In this document: piece after piece, positions 20,025 to 29,215 of the stretch
Numbering within the stretch: the stretch's first letter is position 1
Layout: each line of letters begins with the position of its first letter
Assembly: GCF_000682735.1 (NCBI RefSeq)
Contig: NZ_AWFD01000003.1
Location: 83,002-147,001 of the forward strand
Direction: 5' to 3'
Origin: Hyphomonas sp. CY54-11-8
GTDB taxonomy: Bacteria; Pseudomonadota; Alphaproteobacteria; Caulobacterales; Hyphomonadaceae
DNA: 64,000 nucleotides
The notes under the pieces: model-generated
The model's input: only the letters and a program-made list of their open reading frames with translations
Database searches by the model: none
What the model was told of the DNA's origin: nothing
Made by a program: the position numbers and the translations under genes

Positions 20025-21215
20025 TTAGGCCAGCGCCGCTTCGAGGTCTGCCAGGATGTCCTCGACATCCTCCAATCCGACGGAGAGGCGGATCAGGCCA
20101 TTACTGATGCCATGTTCGAGGCGTTCTTCTTCCGTATAGGTCGAATGGGTCATGCTGGCCGGGTGCTGGATCAGCGTTTCGGCATCGCCGAGGCTGACGG
20201 CGCGGCGGATCAGCTGCAGCCGGTTCATCATCCCGATGCCCGCCTCGTAACCGCCCGCGAGCTCGAATGCGATCATGCCGCCGAAGCCGTCCATCTGGCG
20301 CGTGGCGAGGTCATGCTGCGGATGGCTGGCGAGGCCCGGATAGTAGACAGTCTCCACGCCCGGCTGGGCTTCCAGCCATTCGGCTACGTACTGTCCGCTC
20401 TCGCAATGGCGCGCCATGCGCAGCTGCAAGGTCTTCAGTCCACGCATCACCAGCATCGCATTGAAGGGCGACATGACGGAGCCGGTCATATCCTTCACGC
20501 CGATCATGCGGACGTCCTTGATGGCCTCAGTGCGGCCGAGCACCATGCCCGCCACAAGGTCGCCGTGCCCGCCCAGATATTTGGTGGCCGAGTGGACGAC
20601 GAAGTCGGCGCCGAGTTCGATCGGCCGGGTCAGCAGGGGAGAGGCGTAGGTGTTATCCACTACCACAAGCGCGCCGGCCGCGTGCGCGATGTGGGACGTT
20701 TCGCGAATGTCGACAAGCCGCATGTTCGGGTTTGCTGGCGTCTCGAAATAGACGATCCGCGTTTTCTCGCTGATCGCGGCGGAGAGGTTTGCCGGGTCGC
20801 GCAGATCGACATGGGTGATCTTCACGCCGAAACGCGAGAGGCCGTCGCGCATGAAGGCAAACGTGCAGCCATAGAGCGTCTGGTCGGTGATGATCTCGTC
20901 GCCTGGCTTCAGCAGCGTCCACATGAGGGAGCTGATGGCGCCCATGCCGCTGGCAGTGGCGAGGCCCGCTTCGGCGCCTTCGAGGCTGGCGATCCGGTCT
21001 TCCAGCAGGGCGACAGTGGGGTTCGAGATGCGGGAATAGATGTGGCCCTCGGCCTCACCGGCAAACAGCGCGCCGCCCGTCTGCGCGTCCGGAAAGGCGA
21101 AGGTCGACGTCAGATGTACCGGCGGTGTCAGCGCATAGTCGTTTTTAGCCGGGTCGTAGCCATGATGAATGGCGCGGGTGGCGGGGCCTAAAGGGCGGGT
21201 CGCATCGAATGCCAT
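20025..21215 (-). CDS. megL: Methionine gamma-lyase (Cys/Met metabolism PLP enzyme)
   Basis: 396-aa PLP enzyme that cleaves L-methionine to methanethiol, ammonia and 2-oxobutyrate. The PLP lysine is Lys212 in HSATKYLGGHGD; Asp187 (VVVDNTY) pairs with the pyridine ring. Cys117 in TLYGCTFAF corresponds to the cysteine that distinguishes true methionine gamma-lyases from cystathionine enzymes, and the C-terminal HPASMTHSTYT also fits. Cystathionine gamma-synthase is the main alternative. I chose the ATG at 21215, with GGAG 6 bases upstream, over the ATG at 21227. The Lrp-type gene is divergent about 110 bases away, a common arrangement for this enzyme. Confidence 0.88.
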   Translation of the reverse strand: MAFDATRPLGPATRAIHHGYDPAKNDYALTPPVHLTSTFAFPDAQTGGALFAGEAEGHIYSRISNPTVALLEDRIASLEGAEAGLATASGMGAISSLMWTLLKPGDEIITDQTLYGCTFAFMRDGLSRFGVKITHVDLRDPANLSAAISEKTRIVYFETPANPNMRLVDIRETSHIAHAAGALVVVDNTYASPLLTRPIELGADFVVHSATKYLGGHGDLVAGMVLGRTEAIKDVRMIGVKDMTGSVMSPFNAMLVMRGLKTLQLRMARHCESGQYVAEWLEAQPGVETVYYPGLASHPQHDLATRQMDGFGGMIAFELAGGYEAGIGMMNRLQLIRRAVSLGDAETLIQHPASMTHSTYTEEERLEHGISNGLIRLSVGLEDVEDILADLEAALA

Positions 21216-21294
21216 GGGGATCTCCATCTTTAAGGAGATTCTACCATGGGATTGTGGGCGAAAGGTGCCGAACTGCGTCGTCTTTTGCTTGCAG

Positions 21295-21313
21295 ATTGGC
21301 AGAATATGCCAAT
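21295..21313. promoter_or_regulatory. Perfect dyad in the megL-Lrp intergenic region
   Basis: ATTGGCA and TGCCAAT form a perfect 7-bp dyad around GAATA, ending 11 bases before the Lrp-type start. The size and AT centre fit an Lrp/AsnC-type half-site pair, so it is a good candidate operator for autoregulation and control of the divergent methionine gamma-lyase gene. Binding is inferred only. Confidence 0.6.
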
Positions 21314-21323
21314 ACAGTCGTGT

Positions 21324-21794
21324 ATGGATGCCATAGATGCCAGAATTATCCGCGCCCTGCAGCGCGATGGACGCCTCACCAACCTCGAACTGGCCGAGGA
21401 AGTGGGCCTCTCGCCTTCGCCCTGCCTGCGCCGCGTGCGCAATCTGGAGGCTGCCGGGGTGATCCAGGGTTACACTGCCCTCGTCGACCAGAAGGCCTGC
21501 GGCTATCCCATCACCTGCCTGGTGCGCATCCGCCTCGCCAATCATTCGCAGGAAAACGTGCAGGCTTTCGAGAAGAAAATCGCGGAAACCGACGCGATTC
21601 TGGACTGCTATCTGATGACGGGCGGGGCGGACTACGAGCTGCGAATCGTCGCCCGCAGCCTTGATGATTATGAGCAGCTGGTGCGCCACACGATCCAGAA
21701 ACTGCCGGGAATCGCCTCCATCGAGACCAGTTTTGCCTATGGAGTTGTGAAGAAGTCCCGCATCCTGCCGGTCCGTGTGGAAAAGGGTGCATAG
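21324..21794 (+). CDS. Lrp/AsnC family transcriptional regulator
   Basis: 156-aa feast/famine regulator. The N-terminal helix-turn-helix reads MDAIDARIIRALQRDGRL, then NLELAEEVGLSPSPCLRRVR, followed by the C-terminal RAM ligand-binding domain (DCYLMTGGADYELRIVA, IASIETSFAYGVVKKS). I chose the ATG at 21324, where the family normally begins, over the ATG at 21246, because a dyad operator lies between them. Its divergent position suggests that it senses methionine or another amino acid and controls the lyase. Confidence 0.92.
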   Translation: MDAIDARIIRALQRDGRLTNLELAEEVGLSPSPCLRRVRNLEAAGVIQGYTALVDQKACGYPITCLVRIRLANHSQENVQAFEKKIAETDAILDCYLMTGGADYELRIVARSLDDYEQLVRHTIQKLPGIASIETSFAYGVVKKSRILPVRVEKGA

Positions 21795-21827
21795 AACCCG
21801 CCCCGGAACCTGCTATAGACAGCCCCC

Positions 21828-24674
21828 ATGAACATACCGCCCACCAAGGCCCCGACGCTCCTCGAAACCCGCAGCCCGCTTCTGCGCCGGCCGGGGAAAT
21901 GGCGCATCTCGAACATCATCGATGGCCGCGCCCTGCGCGTGAAGCTCACCGCAGCTGCGCTCGACAATTTCGGTGACCCGCAGGCCGCCCGCAAGGCGGC
22001 GCTGGACCTGCTGCACGGGGCCATGTTCCGCGGCCGCATGATCGCGCAGGAGCGCCTGCAGCAGGGGGCCGACGGGCTGGACACGGCGCGGCTCCTCTCT
22101 GCCGTGCAGGACGAGGTGATCAGCGCGCTCTACGACTTTACCACCACGCACGTTCACCGGGCCCGTAACCCGACAGAGGCCGAGCGGATCACCATCATGG
22201 CGACCGGCGGTTATGGTCGCGGCGTGATGGGGCCGTCCTCGGATACGGACCTCCTGTTCCTGCGCGCCTACAAGGTCAGCCCGCACACCGAGAGCGTGGT
22301 GGAGTACATGCTCTACGCCCTGTGGGACATGGGGCTGAAGGTTGGCAATGCGTTCCGTACGCCGAACGACTGCGTGAAGCTGGCGCTGGAAGATGTGACC
22401 ATCAAAACGAGCCTTCTGGATGCCCGTTACATTTGCGGCGACGAGGCGCTGGCCGAAGAAATGCTGACCGCCTTCCACGAGGGCGCCGTGAAGGGGCGCG
22501 ATGCGCAGTTCATTGCCGACAAGCTGGCCGAACGCGATGCCCGCCATTCCCGGCAGGGTGATGCACGTTACGTGGTCGAGCCCAATCTGAAAGAAGGCAA
22601 GGGCGGCCTGCGCGACCTGCAGACGCTCTACTGGATCGCCAAGCAGACCTATGGCGGCCACACGCTGGAAGATGTCATGCAGGCCGGTCCGTTCACGGAT
22701 CATGAATATTCCGTCTTCATTCGCGCCGCACGTTTTCTGTGGACGGTGCGTTGCCATCTTCACTTCGTAACGGGCCGTGCGGAGGAACGTCTCAGCTTCG
22801 ACCTGCAGCCGGAAATCGCCGCCCGCATGGGCTATCGCGACCGGCGCGGGCAGCAGGGCGTGGAACGCTTCATGAAGCGCTATTTCCTCGTCACCAAGGA
22901 TGTCGGCGGCCTGACGCGCATCCTGGCGGCGAAGCTGGAAGCAGACCAGAAGAAGAAGCCGGAAGGCTTGCGCCGCTTCCTGCCGGTGCGCGGCCCGGTG
23001 GAGCTGGATGAACCGGGCTTCATCCTCGATAATGGCCGGATCAATGTCCAGGACGAGAAGGCCATGCGGGCCGACCCGCTCAATATGCTGCGCCTGTTCA
23101 TCGTGGCGCGCGACGAGGGCAAGGACATACATCCGCAGGCGCTGAGCCTGCTGACCCGGGCCCTCCGGGCCCTCAACGAGCGGGTGCGTGAGAGACCGGA
23201 AGCGCAGGAACTGATCCTCGACGCCATTCTGGGCGGGGATGATCCGGGCCTCATCCTGCGCAGGATGAACGAAGCCGGCATCCTCGGCCGGGCAATCCCG
23301 GAATTCGGCGGCATCGTCGCGCAGACCCAGTTCAACATGTACCATCACTACACAGTGGATGAGCATACGATCCGTGCAGTCGAGGCCATCTCCGAGATGG
23401 AGCATGGCCGCGACGCGCATCCGATCAAACTGGTCACAGAACTTTTCGACCTGATCGAGAACCGCCGCGCGCTCTACCTCGCCATGCTGTTGCATGATAC
23501 CGGCAAGGGGAAAGGCGATCAGCAGATCGCCGGCATGAAAACTGCCCGCAAGGCCTGTGAACGCCTCGGCCTGTCGGAAGACGAAACCGAACTTGTGGCC
23601 TGGCTGGTCGGCCACCATCTGGAAATGAGCGAGACGGCGCAGAAGCGGGATATTTCCGATCCGCGGACCGTGACGAAATTCACAGAGATGGTCGGCTCGC
23701 TGGAGCGGCTGCGGTTGCTCTACATTCTCACCATCGCAGACATCAAGGCGGTGGGCCCCGGCGTGTGGAACGCCTGGAAAGGCCAGCTGCTGACGGACCT
23801 CTATCACAACACGGCCGCGGCCCTGCGTGGCGGACGGACAGATGAGGCCGGCGTGCTGGCCGAGCTGGAAGCCCGCGCCGAGCGCCGCCGGCAGGAACTG
23901 GTCGACCGGCTGGGCACTGTTCCGGCTCTGATGCTGGAAATGGAAACGGCCTACTGGACCGGCTTCGACATTGAAGACCTTGCCTGGCATGCGGAGGCGC
24001 TGAATGGCGGCGGCGACCAGGTTCATCATCGCCTCTCGCTTGAAGGCGGTGCGATGGCGCTGTTCGTGTCCGGCGCCGACCGCCCGGGCCTGTTCGCAGA
24101 CCTCGCCGGAACGCTTGCTCACAATGGCGCGAACATTATCGCGGCGCAGGTCTACACTAGCCGCGAAGGCGGCATCATCGACGTGTTCATGCTTCACGAC
24201 ATCCAGGACAAACCGTTCGGCAAGGACGATCCGGCCCGCCTGCAGCGGCTGGAAGCCGCCCTGCAAAAGGTGCTCGCCGGGGAGCCGGGCGACATCACCG
24301 TGCGCGAACGCATGGGCCGTCGACAGGCCGCCTTCCTGGTGCATCCATCTGTCCAGATCCGCGACGACCTGTCTGCAGACCATACAGTGATCGACATTGC
24401 CGGGCGTGACCGGCCCGCGCTGCTTTATGATGTGGCGAACTGCCTGGCCGATGCCGGCGTTTCGATCCACTCGGCCCACGTGGGCTCGTTCGGCGAACGC
24501 ATGTTCGATGCCTTCTACGTGCAGACCGAGGACGGGCGGAAGCTGGAAGCGGACGCTGCCCTCAAAGAGTCCCTGCGTGAACAGCTTCTCGACGTATTGG
24601 GCCGTCATGAACCGGATGCCCCGCACACGCCGGCCCGAAAGCTGCGCCGGTCGCGGGCCGTAGACAGTTTCTGA
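21828..24674 (+). CDS. glnD: [Protein-PII] uridylyltransferase / uridylyl-removing enzyme
   Basis: 948-aa bifunctional sensor of glutamine that adds UMP to, or removes it from, PII proteins. The nucleotidyltransferase site is GGYGRGVMGPSSDTDLLFL (about 125-143). The HD domain has HHYTVDEHTIRAVEAI and MLLHDTGKGKGDQ. Two ACT domains near the C terminus (SGADRPGLFADLAGTLA and AGRDRPALLYDVANCLA) bind glutamine. It begins the glnD-murJ-trpS run on the same strand, a familiar alphaproteobacterial order. Confidence 0.96.
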   Translation: MNIPPTKAPTLLETRSPLLRRPGKWRISNIIDGRALRVKLTAAALDNFGDPQAARKAALDLLHGAMFRGRMIAQERLQQGADGLDTARLLSAVQDEVISALYDFTTTHVHRARNPTEAERITIMATGGYGRGVMGPSSDTDLLFLRAYKVSPHTESVVEYMLYALWDMGLKVGNAFRTPNDCVKLALEDVTIKTSLLDARYICGDEALAEEMLTAFHEGAVKGRDAQFIADKLAERDARHSRQGDARYVVEPNLKEGKGGLRDLQTLYWIAKQTYGGHTLEDVMQAGPFTDHEYSVFIRAARFLWTVRCHLHFVTGRAEERLSFDLQPEIAARMGYRDRRGQQGVERFMKRYFLVTKDVGGLTRILAAKLEADQKKKPEGLRRFLPVRGPVELDEPGFILDNGRINVQDEKAMRADPLNMLRLFIVARDEGKDIHPQALSLLTRALRALNERVRERPEAQELILDAILGGDDPGLILRRMNEAGILGRAIPEFGGIVAQTQFNMYHHYTVDEHTIRAVEAISEMEHGRDAHPIKLVTELFDLIENRRALYLAMLLHDTGKGKGDQQIAGMKTARKACERLGLSEDETELVAWLVGHHLEMSETAQKRDISDPRTVTKFTEMVGSLERLRLLYILTIADIKAVGPGVWNAWKGQLLTDLYHNTAAALRGGRTDEAGVLAELEARAERRRQELVDRLGTVPALMLEMETAYWTGFDIEDLAWHAEALNGGGDQVHHRLSLEGGAMALFVSGADRPGLFADLAGTLAHNGANIIAAQVYTSREGGIIDVFMLHDIQDKPFGKDDPARLQRLEAALQKVLAGEPGDITVRERMGRRQAAFLVHPSVQIRDDLSADHTVIDIAGRDRPALLYDVANCLADAGVSIHSAHVGSFGERMFDAFYVQTEDGRKLEADAALKESLREQLLDVLGRHEPDAPHTPARKLRRSRAVDSF

Positions 24675-24696
24675 GAACCTCTGCACGACAGGCCGC

Positions 24697-26253
24697 ATGA
24701 GCATCGCCCGCAACACCCTCGTGCAATCCTCGCTGACACTGGGCAGCCGTATCCTCGGCTTTGCGCGGGATATCCTGCTGGTGGCAAAGCTCGGCGCCGG
24801 GCCGATCAACGATGCCTGGGTGACGGCGCAGCAATTTCCGAACCTGTTCCGCCGCATTTTCGCCGAAGGCGCGTTCGCCTCCGCCTTCGTGCCGACCTAT
24901 GCCCGCACGCTGGAGGCCGAAGGGCCGGAAGCGGCGCAGGCCGTGGCGCAGGAGGCGATGCGCGTCCTCTTCGCTTTCACCGCGGCGCTCACCATTCTGG
25001 CGCAGATCTTCATGCCCTGGGTGCTGCTGATCATCCATGGCGGACAGGCCGACGACCATGTCCACTACAATCTGGCTGTGCTCCTGACACGGATCACCAT
25101 GCCGTATCTCACCTGCATGGCCTTGGCGGCGCTGCTCTCCGGCGTGCTGAATTCCGGTCAGCGCTTCATCCTGTCGTCCGGTGTGCCGACACTGCTGAAC
25201 CTCTGCCTCATCCCGGCGGCGCTGATCTCCGATGTGCCGGAGGTCGTTTCCAAGGCGGCCGCCGTCGCCGTGCTGATCGCGGGCGTGCTGCAGGTGGCGC
25301 TGCTCTGGTGGGGCGTCAGCCGCCAGAAAGTCCGCCTCGGCCTGATCGGCTGGCCGCGCATCACGCCTGCGGTGAAGAAAGTCATGGCGCTCGCCGTGCC
25401 CGGCACGATCGCGGCGTCGGGTACCCAGATCAACATCATCGTCAGCCAGTCGCTCGCCAGTTTCGAACAGGCAGCGAAGTCATGGCTTTACACGGCTGAC
25501 CGGCTTTACCAGCTGCCGCTCGGCCTCGTCGGTGTGGCGGTCGGCGTCGCCATCCTGCCGCGCCTCAGCCGGGCCGCGCGCAGCGAGGATCATGCCTCCA
25601 GCCAGGCGACGATGGATGAAGGCATCGGCCTCGCCATGGCGCTGACCCTTCCTGCTGCGGCCGCATTGCTCGTTGCCCCGGTGTTCCTGATCGAGGCCTT
25701 CTTCGTGCGCGGGGCCTTCTTACAGTCGGATGCCGAAGCGTCCGGCGGGGCGCTGTTCCATTTTGCCTGGGGCGTGCCGGCTTTCGTTCTGATCAAGGTT
25801 CTGGCCCCGGCTTTCTTTGCCCGCGAAGACACCAAGACCCCGATGCAGTTCGCCCTGATTTCAGTGGCCATCAACACGGCGCTTGGCGCCGGCCTGTTCT
25901 TCTGGCTGAACGGGCAGGGACAGCTGGGCTTTATCGGCCTCGCCATCGCCACTTCCGTAGCCGCCTGGGTGAATGCCCTGCTGCTCGCCACGACGCTGGC
26001 GGGTCGTGGCTGGTACAGGCCGGGTCCGGTGCTGGTGTCGCGCACGCTGCGGGCCCTCATTGCCAGCGGCCTGATGGCCGGGTCTGTCTGGTTCATGGTG
26101 CATAATTTCCAGTGGCTGCGGGACAATATCATCGACTCGCGGGCGCTGGCGGCTGCAATTGTGATCCTCGCGGGCGGCCTGATCTACGCAGTTGCAGCCT
26201 TCCTGACGGGCGCTATCCGACCCCGCGACATCACGCAGGCCTTGCGCCGCTAG
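24697..26253 (+). CDS. murJ: Lipid II flippase MurJ
   Basis: 518-aa inner-membrane protein with about 14 hydrophobic segments that moves lipid II across the membrane for peptidoglycan synthesis. The N terminus LTLGSRILGFARDILLVAKLGAG and PNLFRRIFAEGAFASAFVP are MurJ/MviN hallmarks, as are ALPGTIAASGTQIN-like central helices. It starts 22 bases after glnD and is followed by trpS after 24 bases. Confidence 0.96.
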   Translation: MSIARNTLVQSSLTLGSRILGFARDILLVAKLGAGPINDAWVTAQQFPNLFRRIFAEGAFASAFVPTYARTLEAEGPEAAQAVAQEAMRVLFAFTAALTILAQIFMPWVLLIIHGGQADDHVHYNLAVLLTRITMPYLTCMALAALLSGVLNSGQRFILSSGVPTLLNLCLIPAALISDVPEVVSKAAAVAVLIAGVLQVALLWWGVSRQKVRLGLIGWPRITPAVKKVMALAVPGTIAASGTQINIIVSQSLASFEQAAKSWLYTADRLYQLPLGLVGVAVGVAILPRLSRAARSEDHASSQATMDEGIGLAMALTLPAAAALLVAPVFLIEAFFVRGAFLQSDAEASGGALFHFAWGVPAFVLIKVLAPAFFAREDTKTPMQFALISVAINTALGAGLFFWLNGQGQLGFIGLAIATSVAAWVNALLLATTLAGRGWYRPGPVLVSRTLRALIASGLMAGSVWFMVHNFQWLRDNIIDSRALAAAIVILAGGLIYAVAAFLTGAIRPRDITQALRR

Positions 26254-26277
26254 GTAAATCGGCTACAGCGCTTGCGC

Positions 26278-27318
26278 ATGACTGACACGAACACATCCGA
26301 ATACACCGGCCCTCAGCGGGTCTTCTCTGGTATCCAGCCGACCGGTAACCTCCACCTCGGCAACTATCTCGGCGCGCTGAAGAAGTTCGTCGACCTCCAG
26401 AATGACGGCTGGGACTGTGTCTATGCCGTCGTGGACATGCACGCCATCACCATGCCGGTGGAGAAGGGCGTGCTGGCTGACCAGACCCGCCAGATCGCAG
26501 CGGCCTTTATCGCGTGTGGTATCGACCCGAAGACATCGATCGTCTACGCCCAGTCCTCCGTGCCGGCGCATGCCGAGCTCGCCTGGGTGTTCAACTGCGT
26601 TGCGCGCATGGGCTGGGTCGAGCGGATGACCCAGTTCAAGGACAAGGCCGGCAAGGATGCCGAGCGGGCCTCTGTGGGCCTCTTCACCTATCCGGTCCTG
26701 CAGGCCGCAGACATCCTGGCCTACAAGGCGACCCACGTCCCCGTGGGCGAGGACCAGAAGCAGCACCTCGAGCTTAGCCGCGACATCGCCGATCGCTTCA
26801 ACCGCGAATACGATGTGCCCGGCTTCTTCCCGCTGCCGGAACCGCTAATCAAGGGTCCCGGCGCGCGGATCATGAGCTTGAAGGACGGCACCAAGAAGAT
26901 GTCGAAGTCCGACCCGTCGGACTTGTCGCGCATCAACCTGGTCGACGATGCCGACCTGATCGCCAAGAAGATCAAGAAGGCGAAGACCGACCTTGAAGGC
27001 GACATGCCATCTGAACCGAAGGGCCTCGAAGGCCGCCCGGAAGTCGAGAACCTTGTCGGCATCTACTCCGCCGTGAGCGGGCAGAGCGTGGAAGAAGTTC
27101 TGGCCGAATATGGCGGCAAGGGCTTCGGCGTGTTCAAGCCGGCCTTGGCCGACGTCATGGTCGCCCATCTCGCGCCGATCACGCAGCGCTATCGCGACAT
27201 CCTCGCGGACCAGTCCGGCATCGACGCCATCCTGAAAGACGGAGCGGAGCGGGCAGACGCGATCGCCGCGCCGATCATGGAAGAGGTGCGCCGCGCCGTC
27301 GGTTACTGGCGGCCCTGA
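26278..27318 (+). CDS. trpS: Tryptophanyl-tRNA synthetase
   Basis: 346-aa class I aminoacyl-tRNA synthetase. The ATP-binding motifs are PTGNLHLGN (the HIGH equivalent) and [10 protein letters not shown] (KMSKS). The frame is open from a TTG at 26272, but the ATG at 26278 is the natural start. It completes the glnD-murJ-trpS group. Confidence 0.97.
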   Translation: MTDTNTSEYTGPQRVFSGIQPTGNLHLGNYLGALKKFVDLQNDGWDCVYAVVDMHAITMPVEKGVLADQTRQIAAAFIACGIDPKTSIVYAQSSVPAHAELAWVFNCVARMGWVERMTQFKDKAGKDAERASVGLFTYPVLQAADILAYKATHVPVGEDQKQHLELSRDIADRFNREYDVPGFFPLPEPLIKGPGARIMSLKDGTKKMSKSDPSDLSRINLVDDADLIAKKIKKAKTDLEGDMPSEPKGLEGRPEVENLVGIYSAVSGQSVEEVLAEYGGKGFGVFKPALADVMVAHLAPITQRYRDILADQSGIDAILKDGAERADAIAAPIMEEVRRAVGYWRP

Positions 27319-27413
27319 TATTAGCCTGACGGGCAAGCGTGCCATTCCGGCACATTGACCCGTCCGGCCTTCCGGCTACGACTTGGCGCATCAGTTCTGA
27401 AAGGATGAGCGAC

Positions 27414-27869
27414 ATGCTGCTTCGCACCCTGATTCCCGCCGCCCTGTTGCTGGCGGCCTGTTCCGGTCCGGCCGATGCGCCGGCAGGTGAGTCCGTGATC
27501 GAGGTCAAGGACGCCTTCATCGTGAAGCCCGCTGAAGGACGCGACGTCGCCGCCGGCGGTCTGATGGCCTACGTCACGGGTGCCCCGGTGGAACTGGTCG
27601 GCGCCTCTACCGATGTAGCTGACCGGGTGGAGCTGCATACTATGACCATGGAAGACAACGTCATGCAGATGCGTCAGGTCGAGAGCTTCACGGTCTCCGA
27701 AGGCGAGCCTGTCGTGCTTCAGCGGGGCGGAAACCACCTCATGCTGTTCGGTGTCGATCCGGCCATCGCCATAGGCGACACGGTCGATCTCTCCCTGGAG
27801 TTCCGCGATTCGGATGGCACGTCGCAGACGCTGGTCACCAGCGCTGACGTCAAGGGACTCGGGGACTGA
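27414..27869 (+). CDS. PCu(A)C copper chaperone lipoprotein
   Basis: 151-aa exported protein. A short signal peptide ends in LLAAC, a lipobox. The copper ligands follow the exact family pattern His-X10-Met-X21-His-X-Met, seen as VELHTMTMEDNVMQM followed 21 residues later by HLM. The family carries Cu(I) in the periplasm and helps metallate cytochrome oxidase. I chose the ATG at 27414, with AAGGA 8 bases upstream and the signal peptide right after it; the ATG at 27405 is the alternative. No cytochrome oxidase assembly gene is adjacent. Confidence 0.88.
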   Translation: MLLRTLIPAALLLAACSGPADAPAGESVIEVKDAFIVKPAEGRDVAAGGLMAYVTGAPVELVGASTDVADRVELHTMTMEDNVMQMRQVESFTVSEGEPVVLQRGGNHLMLFGVDPAIAIGDTVDLSLEFRDSDGTSQTLVTSADVKGLGD

Positions 27870-27970
27870 ATCGCTTGATCCGATGGCGGACAGCTCCTGT
27901 GTGCCTTCAAATCTGACATCTCCGACCCGTCTGGCGCGGCATTTGCGTGCACGGCTGCAGGTTGCGGACA

Positions 27971-27994
27971 TTTAACAGTTAATGAGCTGTTAAA
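27971..27994 (+). promoter_or_regulatory. CtrA-type box inside an inverted repeat
   Basis: Bases 27979-27993 read TTAATGAGCTGTTAA, a perfect TTAA-N7-TTAA CtrA box. They sit within a perfect 8-bp dyad TTTAACAG / CTGTTAAA (27971-27978 and 27987-27994). The site is about 66 bases before the start of the next gene, a place expected for a CtrA-activated promoter. CtrA binding is inferred from the consensus. Confidence 0.6.
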
Positions 27995-28059
27995 ATGCCA
28001 CAATTGAACGCATAGTGTTGTGAATGCAACACCGCGCCAGAGCCGGGGAAATGTAGAGT

Positions 28060-29121
28060 ATGGCCTTCGACAGCCGTTTGCACGCTGCCTATCTCGAAGA
28101 GGGACCAGACCCGAACGAGGTGACAGCAGAAGACCTGCGAGAACTGGATGAGGCAGAGCCGCATCCGATCATGGATTTCTTCCGCGGTCTCTGGCGGCGA
28201 ACCATTTTCCTCTTCAAGCTGAGCCTCTTTCTCGCACTGGTGGGCGCCTATCCGTTCTCGGCGGTCATGTCCCACAAGATCGACGACTCGGACATCGTCT
28301 TCGCAGACGGCCAGAAATGGGCCTTCCCGGAATCCGGCATCGCGATCACCAAGATCGCACGCGAACTGGAAGGGAAGGGCTGGGCCGACGACAAGCCGAA
28401 CTGGCACCCGCAGGCCCGCCTGACGGCCATGCCCGCCTGGCAGGAAGCCACGGCCGATGGCCTTTCCGAATTTACCCGCATGGCCGCTGCTGCCGTGCCG
28501 GACGAGAATGGTGAGCCGGATGCGGACCTCATCGCCGCTTCGCGCCTGCTGAAGGGCATTCCCGGCGAAGACATGCGTCCGCGCATGACGGCTGCCGCCG
28601 AAGCCCTGAACCGGTTCGACTCCCGCGCCAGCCGCGGTCTCGTCACTGTGGCCGACCGCCGGGTGCTGGCCGCCGATGAAGCCCGCATGTTCGCAGGCTG
28701 GGCGGTCGCCGATCAGGACGACCTTTCCACCCAGATTTATCAGGAATCGACAGGCTGGCCGGCCTCCAAGCAGGACATCCGCGTTTTTTATGCCGCGAAG
28801 GCCCGCGCGCACATTGCCCTGCAGATGCTGAAAGCGGCTCGCCGCGCCGATCGCGACAGCCTCGCCGATGCCGACACGATGGCTGCCTATGACAAGGCCG
28901 AAGCGGCCTGGACCCGTGCCGCCCAGATCCGTCCGCTGGTCGTCTCCAACCAGAAAGGCGATGGCGCCATCATGGCGAACCACCTCGCCAGCCTCGGCTT
29001 CTTCCTGCGCGATGCCCAGCGCACCTCCGAAGAACTGGCCGAACGCCTCGAACAGCCACTTCCCCCGGCAGAGGAAGAAGTGGCCCAGCTCGACCCGGCT
29101 GTGACCGGCACGGCCAACTGA
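28060..29121 (+). CDS. Membrane-anchored protein, possibly DUF2333-like
   Basis: 353-aa protein with one transmembrane segment (about 48-66, FLFKLSLFLALVGAYPFSAV) after an acidic cytoplasmic N terminus, so most of it should be periplasmic. The body is helical and alanine-rich, with DDKPNWHPQARLTAMPAWQ and RFDSRASRGLVTVADRR. The first of these resembles DUF2333 proteins, but I hold that loosely. It is preceded by a CtrA-type box, which would suggest cell-cycle-timed expression and a role in the envelope. The next gene, nfuA, follows on the same strand. Confidence 0.72.
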   Translation: MAFDSRLHAAYLEEGPDPNEVTAEDLRELDEAEPHPIMDFFRGLWRRTIFLFKLSLFLALVGAYPFSAVMSHKIDDSDIVFADGQKWAFPESGIAITKIARELEGKGWADDKPNWHPQARLTAMPAWQEATADGLSEFTRMAAAAVPDENGEPDADLIAASRLLKGIPGEDMRPRMTAAAEALNRFDSRASRGLVTVADRRVLAADEARMFAGWAVADQDDLSTQIYQESTGWPASKQDIRVFYAAKARAHIALQMLKAARRADRDSLADADTMAAYDKAEAAWTRAAQIRPLVVSNQKGDGAIMANHLASLGFFLRDAQRTSEELAERLEQPLPPAEEEVAQLDPAVTGTAN

Positions 29122-29215
29122 GACCCGCGTCTTAAGCCTTTCGGCCCTTGATACGACTGCTTGTCCGCGCCATCTGTTGCGCAGGTGAAGCTTTTGACAG
29201 AAAGGGCAGGCGGCG

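Noticed and set aside
21216..21689. Long N-terminal extension of the methionine gamma-lyase frame
   Set aside because: It is the antisense of the Lrp-type gene; homologues start at the ATG at 21215.
21813..24857. Open frame of over 1000 codons on the - strand opposite glnD
   Set aside because: It mirrors glnD codon by codon, has no family motif and crosses into murJ; glnD shows all expected domains. High G+C codon bias keeps the antisense frame open.
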